Source: Saccoglossus kowalevskii
Taxonomy: Eukaryota; Hemichordata; Enteropneusta; Harrimaniidae
Length of the DNA: 43,807 nucleotides
NCBI RefSeq assembly: GCF_000003605.2
Contig: NW_003143931.1
Coordinates: 1 to 43,807 of the forward strand
Reading direction: 5' to 3'
Shown: positions 11,571-22,531 of the stretch, one piece after another
Layout of the letters: every line of letters begins with the position of its first letter
Numbering within the stretch: position 1 is the stretch's first letter
The notes under the pieces: generated by a model
Databases searched by the model: none
What the model saw: only the letters and a program-made list of their open reading frames with translations
Told to the model about the DNA's origin: nothing
Translations under genes and position numbers: made by a program

Positions 11571-11725
11571 GCGCAGTATCCGTTCCAAAATTAACGTCCA
11601 TAATATGGCGTGTATCCATGCCAAAATTAACGTCCATAAATATGGCGCGGTATCCATGCCAAAATTAACGTCCATAATATGGCGCGGTATCCATGCCAAA
11701 ATTAACGTCCATAATATGGCGTGGT
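11571..11725. repeat. irregular junction monomers
   Basis: Between an L cassette and a KpnI-type string lie four odd units. They include a GTATCCGTTCC unit otherwise typical of the G family and other flanking copies, a one-base loss (GGCGTGTATCC near 11,610), a one-base gain (CATAAATATGG near 11,637) and a GTGGTACC unit. The opposite frameshifts and foreign unit types suggest a recombination junction or consensus errors. Confidence 0.65.
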
Positions 11726-12791
11726 ACCATTACCTAAATTAACGTCCATAATATGGCGTGGTATCCATGCCAAAATTAATGTCCATAATATGGCACAGTA
11801 TCCATGCCAAAATTAACGTCCATAATATGGCGCGGTATCCGTGCCAAAATTAACGTCCATAATATGGCGCGGTATCTGTTCCAAAATTAACGTCCATAAT
11901 ATGGCGCGATATCCATGCCAAAATTAACGTCCATAATATGGCGCGGTATCCATGCCAAAATTAACGTCCATAATATGGTGCGGTATTCATACTTAAATTA
12001 ACGTCCATAATATGGCACGGTATCCATGCCAAAATTAACGTCCATAATATGGTGCGGTATCCATGCCAAAATTAACGTCCATAATATGGTGCGGTATCCA
12101 TGCCAAAATTAACGTCCATAATATGGCGCGGTATCCATGCCAAAATTAACGTCCACAATATGGTGCGGTATCCATACCTAAATTAATGTCCATAATATGG
12201 CGCGGTATCCATGCCACAATTAACGTTCATAATATGGCGTGGTATCCATGCCAAAATTAACGTCCATAATATGGCACGGTATCTGTGCCAAAAGTAACGT
12301 CCATAATATGGAGTGGTATCGATGCCAAAATTAACGTCTATAATATGGCGCGGTATCCGTGCCAAAATAATTGACGTCCATAATACGGCGCAGTATCGAT
12401 GCCAAAATTAACGTCTATAATATGGCGCAGTATCCATGCTAAAATTAACGTCCATAATATGGCACGGTATCCATGCCAAAATTAACGTCCATAATATGGT
12501 GCGGTATTCATACTTAAATTAACGTCCATAATATGGCACGGTATCCATGCCAAAATTAACGTCCATAATATGGTGCGGTATCCATGCCAAAATTAACGTC
12601 CATAATATGGTGCGGTATCCATGCCAAAATTAACGTCCATAATATGGCGCGGTATCCATGCCAAAATTAACGTCCACAATATGGTGCGGTATCCATACCT
12701 AAATTAATGTCCATAATATGGCGCGGTATCCATGCCACAATTAAGGTTCATAATATGGCGTGGTATCCATGCCAAAATTAACGTCCATAAT

Positions 12792-12797
12792 ACATGT
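12792..12797. repeat. ACATGT insertion, 43-bp monomer
   Basis: ATAATATGG has become ATAATACATGTATGG by insertion of six bases, making a 43-bp unit. The insertion is itself a palindrome. This copy is followed by a GTATCCGTGCC unit, a different context from the other two insertions, so it arose independently or was moved by conversion. Confidence 0.9.
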
Positions 12798-12800
12798 ATG

Positions 12801-14328
12801 GCGCGGTATCCGTGCCAAAATTAACGTCCATAATATGGCGCGGTATCCATGCCAAAATTAACGTCCATAATATGGCACGGTATCCATGCCAAAATTAACG
12901 TCCATAATATGGCGCGGTATCCATGCCAAAATTAACGTCCATAATATGGTGCGGTATTCATACTTAAATTAACGTCCATAATATGGCACGGTATCCATGC
13001 CAAAATTAACGTCCATAATATGGTGCGGTATCTGTGCCAAAAGTAACGTCCATAATATGGCGCAGTATCGATGCCAAAATTAACGTCTATAATATGGCGC
13101 AGTATCCATGCCAAAATAATTAACGTCCATAATATGGCGCGGTATCCATGCCAAAATTAACGTCCATAATATGGCGCGGTATCCATGCCAAAATTAACGT
13201 CCATAATATGGCGCGGTATCCATGCCAAAATTAATGTCCATAATATGGTGCGGTATCAATACCTAAATTAACGTCCATAATATGGCGCGGTATCCGTGCC
13301 AAAATTAACGTCCATAATATGGCGCGGTATCCATGCCAAAATTAACGTCCATAATATGGCGCGGTATCCATGCCAAAATTAACGTCCATAATATGGCGCG
13401 ATATCCATGCCAAAATTAACGTCCATAATATGGTGCGGTATTCATACCTAAATTAACGTCCATAATATGGCACGGTATCCATGCCAATATTAACGTCCAT
13501 AATATGGCGCGGTATCAATGCCAAAATTAACGTCCATAATATGGTGCGGTATTCATGCCAAAATTAACGTCCATAATATGGCGCGGTATCCATGCCAAAA
13601 TTAACGTCCATAATATGGTGCGGTATCCATACCTAAATTAATGTCCATAATATGGCGCGGTATCCATGCCACAATTAACGTCCATAATATGGCGTGGTAT
13701 CCATGCCAAAATTAACGTCCATTATATGGCACGGTATCTGTGCCAAAAGTAACGTCCATAATATGGCGCGGTATCAATGCCAAAATTAACGTCTATAATA
13801 TGGCGCGGTATCCGTGCCAAAATAATTAACGTCCATAATATGGCGCAGTATCGATGCCAAAATTAACGTCTATAATATGGCGCAGTATCCATGCCAAAAT
13901 AATTAACGTCCATAATATGGCGCGGTATCCATGCCAAAATTAACGTCCATAATATGGCGCGGTATCCATGCCAAAATTAACGTCCATAATATGGCGCGGT
14001 ATCCATGCCAAAATTAACATCCATAATATGGTGCGGTATCAATACCTAAATTAACGTCCATAATATGACGCGGTATCCATGCCAAAATTAACGTCCATAA
14101 TATGGGGCGGTATTCATGCCAAAATTAACTTCCATAATATGGCGCGGTATCGATGCCAAATTTAACGTCTATAATATGGCGCGGTATCCATGCCAAAATT
14201 AACGTCCATAATATGGTGCGGTACCATTACCTAAATTAACGTCCATAATATGGCGTGGTATCCATGCCAAAATTAACGTCCATAATATGGCGCGGTATCC
14301 ATGCCAAAATTTACGTCCATAATATGGC
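12801..14328. repeat. 1.53-kb segment duplicated at 19,719-21,246 (L plus HOR-B copy 5)
   Basis: Offset 6,918 is constant from a GTATCCGTGCC unit through the L cassette (12932 and 19,850), the CCATTATATGG landmark (13717 and 20,635), GGGGCGGTATTC, AACTTCC, CCAAATTTAACG and GGTGCGGTACC (14199 and 21,117 regions). Upstream, homology continues at offset 6,924 because only the left copy has the six-base ACATGT insertion. With that extension this is one of the longest colinear duplications in the window. Confidence 0.88.
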
Positions 14329-14650
14329 GCGGTATCCGTGCCAAAATTAACGTCCGTAATATGGCGCGATATCCGTGCCAAAATGAATGTCCATAATATG
14401 GCGTGGTATTCGTGCCAAAATTAACGTCCATAATATGGCGCAGTATCCGTTCCAAAATTAACGTCCATAATATGGCGTGGTATCCATGCCAAAATTAACG
14501 TCCATAATATGGCGCGGTATCCGTGCCAAAATGAACGTCCATAAAATGGCGCGGTATCCACGCCAAAATGAACGTCCATAATATGGCGCGGTATCCACGC
14601 CAAAATTAACGTCCATAATATGGCGCGGTATCCATGCCAAAATTAACGTC
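14118..14650. repeat. G-family segment, copy 2
   Basis: Matches 38,555-39,077 at offset 24,437 and 40,263-40,795 at offset 26,145. It shows AACTTCC, GTATCGATGCC, GGTACCATTACC, AAAATTTACG, CCGTAATATGG, AAAATGAATG, GTATCCGTTCC and TCCATAAAATGG in order. It overlaps the right end of the 12.8-14.3 kb duplication, so the G-family start was copied to 21.0-21.25 kb while the rest was not. Confidence 0.86.
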
Positions 14651-14719
14651 CATAATATGGCGCGGTATCCATGCCAAAATTAACGTCCATAATATGGCGC
14701 GGTATCCATGCCAAAATTA

Positions 14720-15840
14720 ACGTCCATAATATGGTGCGGTATCCATACCTAAATTAACGTCCATAATATGGCGCGGTATCCATGCCACAATTAACGTCCA
14801 TAATATGGTGCGGTATCCATGCCAAAATTAACGTCCATAATATGGCGCGGTATCCATGCCAAAATTAACGTCCATGATAAGGCGCGGTATCCAGCCAAAA
14901 TTAACGTCCATAATATTGCGCAGTATCCATGCCAAAATTAACGTCCATAATATGGCACGGTATCCATGCCAAAATGAACATCCATAATATGGCGCGGTAT
15001 TCATGCCAAAATTAACGTCCATAATATGGCGCAGTATCCGTGCCAAAATGAATGTCCATAATATGGCGCGGTATCCATGCCAAAATTAATGTCCATAATA
15101 TGGCTCGGTATCCATGCCAAAATTAATGTCCATAATATGGCACGGTATCCATGCCAAAATTAACGTCCATAATATGTCGCGGTATCCATGCCAAAATTAA
15201 CGTCCATAATATGGCGCAGTATCCGTGCCAAAATGAACGTCCATAATATGGCGCGGTATCCATGCCAAAATTAATGTCCATAATATGGCTCGGTATCCAT
15301 GCCAAAATTAACATCCATAATATGGCGCGGTATCCATGCCAAAATTAACGTCCATAATATGGTGCGGTATCCATATCTAAATTAACGTCCATAATATGGC
15401 GCGATATCCATGCCAAAATTAACGTCCATAATATGGTGCGGTATCCATACCTAAATTAACGTCCATAATATGATGCGGTATCCATGCCAAAATTAACGTC
15501 CATAATACATGTATGGCGCGGTATCCATGCCAAAATTAACGTCCATAATATGGCGCGGTATCCATGCCAAAATTAACGCCCATAATATGGTGCGGTATCC
15601 ATACCTAAATTAACGTCCATAATATGGCGCGGTATCCATGCCAAGATTAACATCCATAATGTGGGGGCAGTATTCATGCCAAAATTAACGTCCATAATAT
15701 GGCGCGGTATCCATGCCTCAATTAACGTTCATAATATGGCGTGGTATCCATGCCAAAATTAACGTCCATAATATGGCACGGTATCTGTGCCAAAAGTAAC
15801 GTCCATAATATGGAGTGGTATCGATGCCAAAATTAACGTC
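14720..15840. repeat. C-family segment duplicated at 35,851-36,900
   Basis: Offset 21,131 to about 15,434, then 21,057 after a two-monomer deletion in the right copy. Shared rarities are TCCATGATAAGG (in place of TCCATAATAAGG), ATATTGCGCAG, AAAATGAATGTCC, ATATGTCGCGG, TATCCATATC and GTGGGGGCAG with five Gs. It then runs into a CCTCAATTAACGTTC module. Confidence 0.86.
15507..15512. repeat. ACATGT insertion, 43-bp monomer
   Basis: Same six-base insertion as at 12,792, in the duplicated segment shared with 36.56 kb. It is followed by consensus units, a GTATCCATACC unit and the CCAAGATTAACATCC / GTGGGGGCAG pair. Confidence 0.9.
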
Positions 15841-16069
15841 TATAATATGGTGCGGTATCCGTGCCAAAATAATTAACGTCCATAATACGGCGCAGTATCG
15901 ATGCCAAAATTAACGTCTATAATATGGCGCAGTATCCATGCTAAAATTAACGTCCATAATATGGCACGGTATGCATGCCAAAATTAACGTCCATAATATG
16001 GCGCGGTATCCATGCCAAAATTAACGTCCATAATATGGTGCGGTATTCATACTTAAATTAACGTCCATA

Positions 16070-16470
16070 ATATGGCGCGGTATCCATGCCAAAATTAACG
16101 TCCATAATATGGCGCGGTATCCATGCCAAAATTAACGTCCATAATATGGCGTAGTATCCATGTCAAAATTAACGTCCATAATATGGCGCGGTATCCATGC
16201 CAAAATTAACGTCCATAATATGGCGCGGTATCCATGCCAAAATTAACGTTCATAATATGGCGCGGTATCCATGCCAAAATTAACGTCCATAATATGGCGC
16301 GGTATCCATGTCAAAATTAACGTCCATAATATGGCGCGGTATCCATGCCAAAATTAACGTCCATAATATGGCGCGGTATCCATGCCAAAATTAACGTCCA
16401 TAATATGGCACGGTATCCATGCCAAAATTAACGTCCATAATATGGCGCGGTATCCATGCCAAAATTAACG
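16070..16470. repeat. most homogeneous stretch of the array
   Basis: About ten nearly pure consensus monomers in a row, with only a GTAGTATCC, a GTTC and two CCATGTCAAAA variants. The CCATGTC variants lie exactly 148 bp apart (TG at 16,161 and 16,309), i.e. four monomers, suggesting a recent four-unit local duplication. No other stretch has so few diagnostic variants. Confidence 0.75.
16206..16242. repeat. exemplar consensus monomer
   Basis: This unit matches the commonest base at every position and serves as the reference for the variants named elsewhere. It contains three CpGs (AACGT and two in GGCGCGG), an 11-bp dyad CCATA-A-TATGG, and a second, imperfect dyad GGTAT-CC-ATGCC. Read on the minus strand, three successive units make 37 codons with a single TAA stop. 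Confidence 0.9.
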
Positions 16471-17811
16471 TCCATAATATGGTGCGGTATTCATACTTAA
16501 ATTAACGTCCATAATATGGCACGGTATCCATGCCAAAATTAACGTCCATAATATGGTGCGGTATCTGTGCCAAAAGTAACGTCCATAATATGGCGCAGTA
16601 TCGATGCCAAAATTAACGTCTATAATATGGCGCAGTATCCATGCCAAAATAATTAACGTCCATAATATGGCGCGGTATCCATGCCAAAATTAACGTCCAT
16701 AATATGGCGCGGTATCCATGCCAAAATTAACGTCCATAATATGGCGCGGTATCCATGCCAAAATTAATGTCCATAATATGGTGCGGTATCAATACCTAAA
16801 TTAACGTCCATAATATGGTGCGGTATCCATGCCAAAATTAACGTCCATAATATGGTGCGGTATCCATGCCAATATTAACGTCCATAATATGGCGCGGTAT
16901 CCATGCCAAAATTAACGTCCACAATATGGTGCGGTATCCATACCTAAATTAATGTCCATAATATGGCGCGGTATCCATGCCACAATTAAGGTTCATAATA
17001 TGGCGTGGTATCCATGCCAAAATTAACGTCCATAATATGGCGCGGTATCCGTGCCAAAATTAACGTCCATAATATGGTGCGGTATCCATGCCAAAATTAA
17101 CGTCCATAGTATGGCACGGTATCCATGCCAAAATTAACGTCCATAATATGGCGCGGTATCCATGCCACAATTAACGTTCATAATATGGCGTGGTATCCAT
17201 GCCAAAATTAACGTCCATAATATGGCACGGTATCTGTGCCAAAAGTAACGTCCATAATATGGAGTGGTATCGATGCCAAAATTAACGTCTATAATATGGT
17301 GCGGTATCCGTGCCAAAATAATTAACGTCCATAATACGGCGCAGTATCGATGCCAAAATTAACGTCTATAATATGGCGCAGTATCCATGCTAAAATTAAC
17401 GTCCATAATATGGCACGGTATGCATGCCAAAATTAACGTCCATAATATGGCGCGGTATCCATGCCAAAATTAACGTCCATAATATGGTGCGGTATTCATA
17501 CTTAAATTAACGTCCATAATATGGCACGGTATCCATGCCAAAATTAACGTCCATAATATGGTGCGGTATCCATGCCAAAATTAACGTCCATAATATGGTG
17601 CGGTATCCATGCCAATATTAACGTCCATAATATGGCGCGGTATCCATGCCAAAATTAACGTCCACAATATGGTGCGGTATCCATACCTAAATTAATGTCC
17701 ATAATATGGCGCGGTATCCATGCCACAATTAAAGTTCATAATATGGCGTGTATCCATGCCAAAATTAACGTCCATAATATGGCGCGGTATCCGTGCCAAA
17801 TTAACGTCCAT
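16471..17811. repeat. L and A cassettes with linker
   Basis: L at 16465 and A at 17134, with a CCATAGTATGG variant at 17,105. Positions 17,134-17,740 match 28,714-29,320 at offset 11,580. Near 17,751 (GGCGTGTATCC) and 17,797 (GTGCCAAATTAACG) there are two single-base losses, and the A to L spacing (704 bp) is two monomers and two bases short of the usual 780. Confidence 0.78.
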
Positions 17812-19718
17812 AATATGGCGCGGTATCCATGCCAAAATTAACGTCCATAATATGGTGCGGTATTCATACTTAAATTAACGTCCATAATATGGCACGGTAT
17901 CCATGCCAAAATTAACGTCCATAATATGGTGCGGTATCTGTGCCAAAAGTAACGTCCATAATATGGCGCAGTATCGATGCCAAAATTAACGTCTATAATA
18001 TGGCGCAGTATCCATGCCAAAATAATTAACGTCCATAATATGGCGCGGTATCCATGCCAAAATTAACGTCCATAATATGGCGCGGTATCCATGCCAAAAT
18101 TAACGTCCATAATATGGCGCGGTATCCATGCCAAAATTAATGTCCATAATATGGTGCGGTATCAATACCTAAATTAACGTCCATAATATGGCGCGGTATC
18201 CGTGCCAAAATTAACGTCCATAATATGGCGCGATATCCATGCCAAAATTAACGTCCATAATATGGCGCGGTATCCATGCCAAAATTAACGTCCATAATAT
18301 GGCGCGATATCCATGCCAAAATTAACATCCATAATATGGTGCGGTATTCATACCTAAATTAACGTCCATAATATGGCACGGTATCCATGCCAATATTAAC
18401 GTCCATAATATGGCGCGGTATCAATGCCAAAATTAACGTCCATAATATGGTGCGGTATCCATGCCAAAATTAACGTCCATAATATGGCGCGGTATCCATG
18501 CCAAAATTAACGTCCATAATATGGTGCGGTATCCATACCTAAATTAATGTCCATAATATGGCGCGGTATCCATGCCACAATTAACGTCCATAATATGGCG
18601 TGGTATCCATGCCAAAATTAACGTCCATTATATGGCACGTTATCTGTGCCAAAAGTAACGTCCATAATATGGCGCGGTATCAATGCCAAAATTAACGTCT
18701 ATAATATGGCGCGGTATCCGTGCCAAAATAATTAACGTCCATAATATGGCGCAGTATCGATGCCAAAATTAACGTCTATAATATGGCGCAGTATCCATGC
18801 CAAAATAATTAACGTCCATAATATGGCGCGGTATCCATGCCAAAATTAACGTCCATAATATGGCGCGGTATCCATGCCAAAATTAACGTCCATAATATGG
18901 CGCGGTATCCATGCCAAAATTAACATCCATAATATGGCACGGTATCTGTGCCAAAAGTAACGTCCATAATATGGAGTGGTATCGATGCCAAAATTAACGT
19001 CTATAATATGGCGCGGTATCCGTGCCAAAATAATTAACGTCCATAATACGGCGCAGTATCGATGCCAAAATTAACGTCTATAATATGGCGCAGTATCCAT
19101 GCTAAAATTAACGTCCATAATATGGCACGGTATGCATGCCAAAATTAACGTCCATAATATGGCGCGGTATCCATGCCAAAATTAACGTCCATAATATGGT
19201 GCGGTATTCATACTTAAATTAACGTCCATAATATGGCACGGTATCCATGCCAAAATTAACGTCCATAATATGGTGCGGTATCCATGCCAAAATTAACGTC
19301 CATAATATGGTGCGGTATCCATGCCAATATTAACGTCCATATATGGCGCGATATCCATGCCAAAATTAACGTCCATAATATGGCACGGTATCTGTGCCAA
19401 AAGTAACGTCCATAATATGGCGCGGTATCGATGCCAAAATTAACGTCTATAATATGGCGCTGTATCCATGCCAAAATAATTAACGTCCATAATATGGCGC
19501 GGTATCCATGCCAAAATTAACGTCCATAATATGGTGCGGTATCCATGCCAATATTAACGTCCATAATATGGCGCGGTATCCATGCCAAAATTAACGTCCA
19601 CAATATGGTGCGGTATCCATACCTAAATTAATGTCCATAATATGGCGCGGTATCCATGCCACAATTAAGGTTCATAATATGGCGTGGTATCCATGCCAAA
19701 ATTAACGTCCATAATATG
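17812..19718. repeat. HOR-B copy 6, recombined A cassette and linker
   Basis: Positions 17,812-18,934 are the partner of 4,095-5,217. At about 18,935 a HOR-B unit (AACATCC) is joined directly to the second half of an A cassette (GGCACGGTATCTG, GGAGTGG), a clean hybrid at a monomer boundary. Next comes a GCGCTGTATCC/AAT unit of the BamHI-family type at 19,460, then L-type context. One unit here has the contracted CCATATATGG. Confidence 0.8.
19337..19346. other. perfect palindrome CCATATATGG (contracted dyad)
   Basis: The monomer's CCATAATATGG has lost one A to give a perfect ten-base palindrome that fits the CC(A/T)6GG (CArG) pattern. Normal units have seven A/T bases between CC and GG and do not fit. 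One of only four in the window. A binding role is speculation. Confidence 0.6.
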
Positions 19719-21246
19719 GCGCGGTATCCGTGCCAAAATTAACGTCCATAATATGGCGCGGTATCCATGCCAAAATTAACGTCCATAATATGGCACGGTA
19801 TCCATGCCAAAATTAACGTCCATAATAAGGCGCGGTATCCATGCCAAAATTAACATCCATAATATGGTGCGGTATTCATACTTAAATTAACGTCCATAAT
19901 ATGGCACGGTATCCATGCCAAAATTAACGTCCATAATATGGTGCGGTATCTGTGCCAAAAGTAACGTCCATAATATGGTGCAGTATCGATGCCAAAATTA
20001 ACGTCTATAATATGGCGCAGTATCCATGCCAAAATAATTAACGACCATAATATGGCGCGGTATCCATGCCAAAATTAACGTCCATAATATGGCGCGGTAT
20101 CCATGCCAAAATTAACGTCCATAATATGGCGCAGTATCCATGCCAAAATTAATGTCCATAATATGGTGCGGTATCAATACCTAAATTAACGTCCATAATA
20201 TGGCGCGGTATCCGTGCCAAAATTAACGTCCATAATATGGCGCGATATCCATGCCAAAATTAACGTCCATAGTATGGCGCGGTATCCATGCCAAAATTAA
20301 CGTCCATAATATGGCGCGATATCCATGCCAAAATTAACATCCATAATATGGTGCGGTATTCATACCTAAATTAACGTCCATAATATGGCACGGTATCCAT
20401 GCCAATATTAACGTTCATAATATGGCGCGGTATCAATGCCAAAATTAACGTCCATAATATGGTGCGGTATCCATGCCAAAATTAACGTCCATAATATGGC
20501 GCGGTATCCATGCCAAAATTAACGTCCATAATATGGTGCGGTATCCATACCTAAATTAATGTCCATAATATGGCGCGGTATCCATGCCACAATTAACGTC
20601 CATAATATGGCGTGGTATCCATGCCAAAATTAACGTCCATTATATGGCACGGTATCTGTGCCAAAAGTAACGTCCATAATATGGCGCGGTATCAATGCCA
20701 AAATTAACGTCTATAATATGGCGCGGTATCCGTGCCAAAATAATTAACGTCCATAATATGGCGCAGTATCGATGCCAAAATTAACGTCTATAATATGGCG
20801 CAGTATCCATGCCAAAATAATTAACGTCCATAATATGGCGCGGTATCCATGCCAAAATTAACGTCCATAATATGGCGCGGTATCCATGCCAAAATTAACG
20901 TCCATAATATGGCGCGGTATCCATGCCAAAATTAACATCCATAATATGGTGCGGTATCAATACCTAAATTAACGTCCATAATATGACGCGGTATCCATGC
21001 CAAAATTAACGTCCATAATATGGGGCGGTATTCATGCCAAAATTAACTTCCATAATATGGCGCGGTATCGATGCCAAATTTAACGTCTATAATATGGCGC
21101 GGTATCCATGCCAAAATTAACGTCCATAATATGGTGCGGTACCATTACCTAAATTAACGTCCATAATATGGCGTGGTATCCATGCCAAAATTAACGTCCA
21201 TAATATGGCGCGGTATCCATGCCAAAATTTACGTCCATAATATGGT
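19719..21246. repeat. right copy of the 12,801-14,328 duplication (HOR-B copy 7)
   Basis: Colinear with the left copy at offset 6,918. Private differences include ATAATAAGG near 19,825, GTGCAGTATCGATGCC near 19,980, AACGACC near 20,042, CCATAGTATGG near 20,270 and AACGTTC at 20,411. The last is shared with the right end of the window (43,712), linking this copy to the terminal partial HOR-B. Confidence 0.87.
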
Positions 21247-22440
21247 GCGGTATCCATGCCAAAATTAACGTCCATAATATGGCGCGGTATCCATGCCAAA
21301 ATTAACGTCCACAATATGGTGCGGTATCCATACCTAAATTAATGTCCATAATATGGCGCGGTATCCATGCCACAATTAACGTTCATAATATGGCGTGGTA
21401 TCCATGCCAAAATTAACGTCCATAATATGGCACGGTATCTGTGCCAAAAGTAACGTCCATAATATGGAGTGGTATCGATGCCAAAATTAACGTCTATAAT
21501 ATGGCGCGGTATCCATGCCAAAATAATTGACGTCCATAATACGGCGCAGTATCGATGCCAAAATTAACGTCTATAATATGGCACAGTATCCATGCTAAAA
21601 TTAACGTCCATAATATGGCACGATATGCATGCCAAAATTAACGTCCATAATATGGCGCGGTATCCATGCCAAAATTAACGTCCATAATATGGTGCGGTAT
21701 TCATACTTAAATTAACGTCCATAATATGGCACGGTATCCATGCCAAAATTAACGTCCATAATATGGTGCGGTATCCATGCCAAAATTAACGTCCATAATA
21801 TGGTGCGGTATCCATGCCAAAATTAACGTCCATAATATGGCGCGGTATCCATGCCAAAATTAACGTCCACAATATGGTGCGGTATCCATACCTAAATTAA
21901 TGTCCATAATATGGCGCGGTATCCATGCCACAATTAAGGTTCATAATATGGCGTGGTATCCATGCCAAAATTAACGTCCATAATATGGCGCGGTATCCGT
22001 GCCAAAATTAACGTCCATAATATGGCGCGGTATCCATGCCAAAATTAACGTCCATAATATGGCACGGTATCCATGCCAAAATTAACGTCCATAATATGGC
22101 GCGGTATCCATGCCAAAATTAACGTCCATAATATGGTGCGGTATTCATACTTAAATTAACGTCCATAATATGGCACGGTATCCATGCCAAAATTAACGTC
22201 CATAATATGGTGCGGTATCTGTGCCAAAAGTAACGTCCATAATATGGCGCAGTATCAATGCCAAAATTAACGTCTATAATATGGCGCAGTATCCATGCCA
22301 AAATAATTAACGTCCATAATATGGCGCGGTATCCATGCCAAAATTAACGTCCATAATATGGCGCGGTATCCATGCCAAAATTAACGTCCATAATATGGCG
22401 CGGTATCCATGCCAAAATTAATGTCCATAATATGGTGCGG
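21247..22440. repeat. A and L cassettes, 780-bp step
   Basis: A at 21339 and L at 22119, colinear with 10,540-11,571 and 28,704-29,736. The A-side AAT unit reads AATTGACG here (near 21,528), shared only with the copy near 12,370, so these two A cassettes are closest relatives (offset 9,156). Confidence 0.8.
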
Positions 22441-22531
22441 TATCAATACCTAAATAACGTCCATAATATGGCGCGGTATCCGTGCCAAATTAACGTCCAT
22501 ATATGGCGCGGTATCCATGCCAAATTAACGT
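22441..22531. repeat. stretch with four one-base deletions at a family junction
   Basis: Relative to the consensus this stretch has TAAATAACG, GCCAAATTAACG (twice) and CCATATATGG, each one base short, all in A or AT runs. It lies exactly where the L-type region ends and the C/BamHI region begins. Either a divergent recombination junction or uncorrected sequencing deletions would explain it. Confidence 0.75.
22497..22506. other. perfect palindrome CCATATATGG (contracted dyad)
   Basis: Same one-base contraction as at 19,337, inside the stretch of four one-base deletions. A sequencing deletion is as likely as a real variant here. Confidence 0.5.

Larger units (their letters stand above)
9771..12800. 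repeat. alternating L and A cassettes
   Basis: The order is L 9843, A 10549, L 11329, A 12183, L 12932, at steps of 706, 780, 854 and 749 bp. Positions 10,520-11,571 recur at 28,685-29,736 (offset 18,165) and largely at 21,310-22,361 (offset 10,790). The 749-bp step is one monomer shorter than 780 and carries the ACATGT insertion (+6). This is the clearest alternating two-cassette higher-order pattern in the window, but its step length is not fixed. Confidence 0.82.

Noticed and set aside
11545-11742. Plus-strand open frame of 65 codons (and one of 76 codons at 22,372-22,602)
   Set aside because: Both arise at clusters of one-base indels that shift out of the stop-rich plus-strand phases. 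They are artefacts of the irregular stretches.
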